This document shows positions 43,437-46,515 of a DNA stretch of 46,515 nt, in pieces. Within the stretch, counting starts at the first letter, position 1. Each line of letters opens with the position of its first letter. This DNA comes from Halobacillus campisalis. Its GTDB lineage: Bacteria; Bacillota; Bacilli; Bacillales; Halobacillaceae. A program made the translations under genes and the position numbers. The stretch covers positions 1 to 46,515 of the forward strand of contig NZ_JAPVRC010000016.1 of assembly GCF_030345335.1 (NCBI RefSeq). Reading direction: 5' to 3'. The notes beneath the pieces were generated by a model. It did no database searches. It saw only the letters and a list, made by a program, of their open reading frames with translations, and was not told the DNA's origin.

Positions 43437-44089
43437 TGCTCTTTTAAATTTCAGTATTGAAACTCATATAAGCTCCCAGTTTCAAGATGTTCGGATTGAT
43501 TCCGTTATGTTTAACAGTGTTTAGATCTCCGGGAAATCACTCGCTTTCCGTGGGAGCGCGGTGAGCTTCCTCGGACGTCCCGTCCTGCGGGATCTCACTA
43601 AGCACTCTCTTCCCACAAGAGTCTCGCAATTTCCCGGAGCTCTTTGCAATGATTAGTAGAACGGAAACTCCTATGTGATGTAAAAGTTTAAGAACCATGA
43701 AAACAGCTTAATCATAATTATTATTTATTCAGTACATGTCTATTGAAAAACGGTGCCGCTCTCATCACTGTAGCTTGCCAAACCTTTCAATTGGAGGCAG
43801 CTGTCTCATTTAGTAATAAACATAAAAGGGTTCGTTTCTCTAATTCTAAATGGGATGGTGGGAAGCTAGGAGACTCCCGTGGGAGAAGGTGCTAGGCGAG
43901 ATCGAACAGGGCTTCAGCCCGAGGAAGCTCGCCAGTTCCCCCACAGGAAAGCGAGTAGCTTCCCAGCCACCCCTGACACTTCATACGGCAACGAAGCCTG
44001 GAGATATCATAATCGAGTCTTCCACAATCCTGCTAATTTGTAAAATAACTTATGAACATAGGTATCTGCTCCGACAATTAGAAAAAGCC
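43437..44089 (+). mobile_element. MITE-like element copy E9
   Basis: The left end TGCTCTTTTAAATTTC..TATTGA (43437-43460) and the right end ...AAAAAGCC (44089) are diverged. The left arm carries GATCTCCGGGAAATC..AATTTCCCGGAGCTC with GTGGGA/TCCCAC and GTGAG/CTCAC stems. The inverted right arm (43855-44040) has GGAGACTCCCGTGGGAGAAG and CCCACAGGAAAGCGAGTAGC. The 8-bp flanks do not match, so the copy is old or rearranged. The open frame at 43850-44104 is repeat sequence. Confidence 0.72.
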
Positions 44090-44149
44090 TCTTATTTCTT
44101 GTAGAATGAGAATTGGACTATAAATCATAAGAGAAAAGGTGTTATTCCA

Positions 44150-45271
44150 TTGAAATCATATATTGTCGTTGGAGCCGGTGTATTAGGTGTTTCGACCGCC
44201 TATCATCTGGCTAAAGCTGGAGCGAAGGTAACAGTAGTGGATCGGAAAGATATCGGTCAAGCGACCGATGCAGCAGCCGGAATTATCTGCCCATGGTTAT
44301 CGCAGCGTAAAAATAAAGCCTGGTATGAACTTGCTAAAGGCGGAGCACGGTATTATCCCGCTCTCATTGAAGAACTCGAAGCTGATGGGGAAACAAATAC
44401 AGGTTATAAGCGAGTAGGTGCGCTGCGTCTTCATAAGGAAGATGAGAAGCTTGAGGAAATGCTGGAACGGGCGCTCGAACGTCGTGAAGCGGCACCAGAA
44501 ATGGGAGAAATCAAACGTCTCACTAAAAAAGAGACGAAAGAAATGTTTCCTCCATTAGATGAAGAGTACGGTTCAATTTTCATTAGTGGAGCGGCGAGAG
44601 TTGATGGACGTGCGCTGCGTGATGCATTGATCAGGGCATGTGAACGAAAAGGTGTAGAGTTTGTTCAAGCAGATGCGCAGTTAGATGTGAATAGGTATCA
44701 AATTACTGGAGTTAAGACGAAAGAAGGTACGATAAAAGCCGATCAGGTTATTGTGACTGCAGGAGCCTGGGCTAAAGAAATGGTGCTTCCTCTAGGCGAG
44801 GAATTTCTCGTGCATCCGCAAAAAGCTCAAATTGTCCACCTGGAACTGCCAGATACGAATACAGAGGAATGGCCCGTAGTCATGCCTCCTACTAATAAGT
44901 ATTTGCTCTCTTTTGACGGGGGCCGGGTGGTTATCGGGGCTACCCATGAAACGAAGGAAAAGTTCGACTCGCGTGTTACGGTCGGAGGACTTCATGAAAT
45001 TTTTCATAAAGTGCTGGGAGTAGCACCTGGTTTAGATAAGGGGACTATGGTAGAAACAAGAGTAGGATTTCGTCCATTCACTCCCAACTCTTTACCAGTG
45101 TTCGGCCCTTTGAGGAATTATGAAGGACTTTATTTAGCGAATGGTCTGGGAGCTTCCGGCTTAACGTCAGGACCTTATATAGGTGCGGAATTAGCCCGTT
45201 TAGTTCTAGGACAGAATACAGAGCTGGACTCGCACAATTACCGGATAGATTTAGCCTTATCTGATAAATAA
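44150..45271 (+). CDS. FAD-dependent amino-acid oxidase-like enzyme (DAO family)
   Basis: A 373-aa flavoprotein. The dinucleotide fold IVVGAGVLGVSTAYHLAKAG opens it, ATDAAAGIICPWLSQRKN is the FAD loop, and the end GFRPFTPNSLPVFGPL..GLYLANGLGASGLTSGPYIGAELA is typical of D-amino-acid oxidase/glycine oxidase relatives. The N-terminal part resembles DadA/ThiO. No thi genes are near, so glycine oxidase is not assigned. The start is TTG, with AAAAGGTG upstream. It stands alone with a bidirectional terminator. Confidence 0.87.
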   Translation: MKSYIVVGAGVLGVSTAYHLAKAGAKVTVVDRKDIGQATDAAAGIICPWLSQRKNKAWYELAKGGARYYPALIEELEADGETNTGYKRVGALRLHKEDEKLEEMLERALERREAAPEMGEIKRLTKKETKEMFPPLDEEYGSIFISGAARVDGRALRDALIRACERKGVEFVQADAQLDVNRYQITGVKTKEGTIKADQVIVTAGAWAKEMVLPLGEEFLVHPQKAQIVHLELPDTNTEEWPVVMPPTNKYLLSFDGGRVVIGATHETKEKFDSRVTVGGLHEIFHKVLGVAPGLDKGTMVETRVGFRPFTPNSLPVFGPLRNYEGLYLANGLGASGLTSGPYIGAELARLVLGQNTELDSHNYRIDLALSDK

Positions 45272-45308
45272 ACAGGCCGGCGTTTAAGCCGGCCTGTTTA
45301 TTTTTTTA
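45272..45308. terminator. bidirectional intrinsic terminator
   Basis: AACAGGCCGGC and GCCGGCCTGTT flank a 6-nt loop. A T run follows on the plus strand. It overlaps the 3' end of the minus-strand gene. Confidence 0.87.
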
Positions 45309-46143
45309 CGAAATGGTACCCGATTTTATTCAGAGCTTGTTCAAGAGTAGTCGATATTACTATATCTTTGAATTTGGATCCAATCTTTACTTGGGCCATG
45401 GCCATATCCGGGCGGACACCTGTCAGTACTGGCTTAACCCCCATAAGTTCTAAAGAGTGGATGACATCAAATAAATGATTGGAGAACAGATCGTCAAAGC
45501 TGACAAGGCCTGATAAATCAAATATGAAGTAATCTACTTCTTCTGTATGAACTTGCTGGAGTACGGAAGGAAGTAATTTGTCAGCTCGGTCTTCATTCAC
45601 AATGCCGACAAGCGGTAAAACGACAACCCCTTCTGTAATCGGGACGATAGGTGTTGAAAGCAGCTCTACCTGCTGCTGGGTTTGGTCGAGATTGACAATG
45701 AAACTAAAAACCTTAGCTATAGATTTAAGAAAAGCTATTTGCTCCTTTGTAAATTCAATGTTGTCAGGGTCCATTACACATAATGTACCGAATACATGGT
45801 TGCTCTTATCGTATATTTTAACTCCGAGGAAAGATTTCACACCTAATTCTTGCGCCAGGTTCATATGGGCGGTGGCTTCTTCTTCGCTCAGGTTGGATGT
45901 GTTGAATTGCTGTTCCCCTGTTTCCATGACAAATTGACAATAAGAGTCTTCGTAGTTGACTTGCAGGGCATTATCGACAATCGGTTGAGAACGATTATAT
46001 GATTTCAGGACCTGCATGTATTGAGGCTCTTTTTTGGCTATGTAAACTGTATTTACTCCTAAAAAAAAGCTGATTTGATATAGAATATCATCTGCCGCTT
46101 CCTCCAGGGATCTGTACTGCAGGTCGTTTGCGAATGTGTTCAT
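45298..46143 (-). CDS. GAF-STAS protein, RsbR-like
   Basis: A 281-aa cytoplasmic protein. A GAF sensor domain occupies about 10-155 (YQISFFLGVNTVYIAKKEPQ.. to GTLCVMDPDNIEFTKEQIAF) and a STAS domain about 165-275 (STPIVPITEGVVVLPLVGIV, then FIFDLSGLVSFDDLFSNHLF). This is the layout of stressosome co-antagonists of the RsbR type, in which the STAS Ser/Thr is phosphorylated; here the candidate is Ser in DLSG. The ligand of the GAF domain is unknown. No rsbS/rsbT genes are in the window. Ribosome site GAGGGG. Confidence 0.85.
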   Translation of the reverse strand: MNTFANDLQYRSLEEAADDILYQISFFLGVNTVYIAKKEPQYMQVLKSYNRSQPIVDNALQVNYEDSYCQFVMETGEQQFNTSNLSEEEATAHMNLAQELGVKSFLGVKIYDKSNHVFGTLCVMDPDNIEFTKEQIAFLKSIAKVFSFIVNLDQTQQQVELLSTPIVPITEGVVVLPLVGIVNEDRADKLLPSVLQQVHTEEVDYFIFDLSGLVSFDDLFSNHLFDVIHSLELMGVKPVLTGVRPDMAMAQVKIGSKFKDIVISTTLEQALNKIGYHFVKK

Positions 46144-46308
46144 TAGCTTCTGCCCCTCATTAAATCATGTAGTTCCACTATAACGAGTCACATGAAATTT
46201 TTATAATATAATATAATTTTAACAAACAATAAATTACTTTCAAAAATTTTGTACTATATCAAAACTATGCTCAATGAAATTAAAGAATTATATGAACATG
46301 TCTATGAA

Positions 46309-46515
46309 AAACTATGTTAAAGACCGTAGTTGGTTTTAATATGAGAGTTATTAAACTATATGACAGGATAGTGGAAGACTTCATTTCTAGACATTTGGTG
46401 AGTGGATCAGGGCGGCGGGGAATGACTCGCTTTCCGTGGGAGCGCGGTGAGCTTCCTCGGACGTCCCGTCCTGCGGGATCTCACCAAGCACTCTCTTCCC
46501 ACAGGAGTCTCCCCA
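46309..46515 (+). mobile_element. MITE-like element copy E10 (cut by window end)
   Basis: The left end AACTATGTTAAAG (46309-46321) is followed by GACAGGATAGTGGAAGACTT, CTCGCTTTCCGTGGGAGCGC, GTGAGCTTCCTCGG, CTGCGGGATCTCACC and CTTCCCACAGGAGTCTC. It has the same core stems as the other left arms. The GACAGGATAGTGGAAGACTT arm segment is of the kind seen in E2 and E7 right arms. The right half lies beyond the window. Confidence 0.7.

Noticed and set aside
43850-44104. 84-codon open frame
   Set aside because: It lies in the right arm of repeat E9; similar arms elsewhere have no such frame.

Overview
The window is a stretch of Firmicutes chromosome. It most resembles a moderately halophilic Bacillaceae genome of the Halobacillus/Pontibacillus kind. 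I infer this from the sigW-rsiW-cdaA-cdaR-glmM-glmS order seen in Bacillus, a Spo0E-type phosphatase, strong AGGAGG ribosome sites with frequent TTG starts, and very acidic exported proteins. No database search was possible, so the genus is an inference.

Layout. 1-1480: the 3' end of a 23S rRNA, a 5S rRNA and ten tRNAs (Asn, Thr, Glu, Val, Thr, Tyr, Gln, Lys, Gly, Ala). 1508-3219: a HAD phosphatase, arginase and a Spo0E-like protein. 3314-10676: the cell-envelope block sigW-rsiW (with an autoregulatory-type promoter), cdaA-cdaR-glmM (c-di-AMP and glucosamine-1-P synthesis) and glmS behind a glmS ribozyme. 10876-15122: small and orphan genes, an AraC-GyrI regulator, a SurA-like lipoprotein and an S66 carboxypeptidase. 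15472-17850: ldh with two Rex boxes, a BsrE-like type I toxin locus with a LexA-like box, and a methyltransferase. 18834-25390: an HTH-SulP-Usp operon, a peroxiredoxin-like gene, helD and a second HTH gene. 25527-28532: a hydrolase, a VOC protein, a membrane protein with an apparent ATC start, and a Gfo/Idh oxidoreductase. 29622-33875: a Rex-box cydDC operon and a SIMPL protein. 34731-35942: threonine synthase. 37134-42060: an arsenic operon arsR-arsB-arsC-arsA-trxB. 42238-46143: an LPxTA surface protein with its class D sortase, an FAD oxidase and a GAF-STAS protein.

The most unusual content lies between the genes. At least ten intergenic regions hold whole or broken copies of one non-autonomous mobile element. 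Its ends are inverted repeats with the consensus GGCTATGTTAAAG..TGTTGATATT, its arms carry nested palindromes, and two copies are flanked by 8-bp direct repeats (TTTTATTT; TACCGTTT/TACCGTCT). Several copies sit directly after an intrinsic terminator, and in two the right-hand duplication overlaps the stop codon of the convergent gene. A second repeat type of about 170 bp travels inside some of them. No transposase is encoded in the window.

The genes form recognisable modules: envelope stress and peptidoglycan precursor supply, NADH-responsive fermentation and cytochrome bd assembly (ldh and cydDC share Rex boxes), arsenate detoxification with its own thioredoxin reductase, and sortase-linked surface display.
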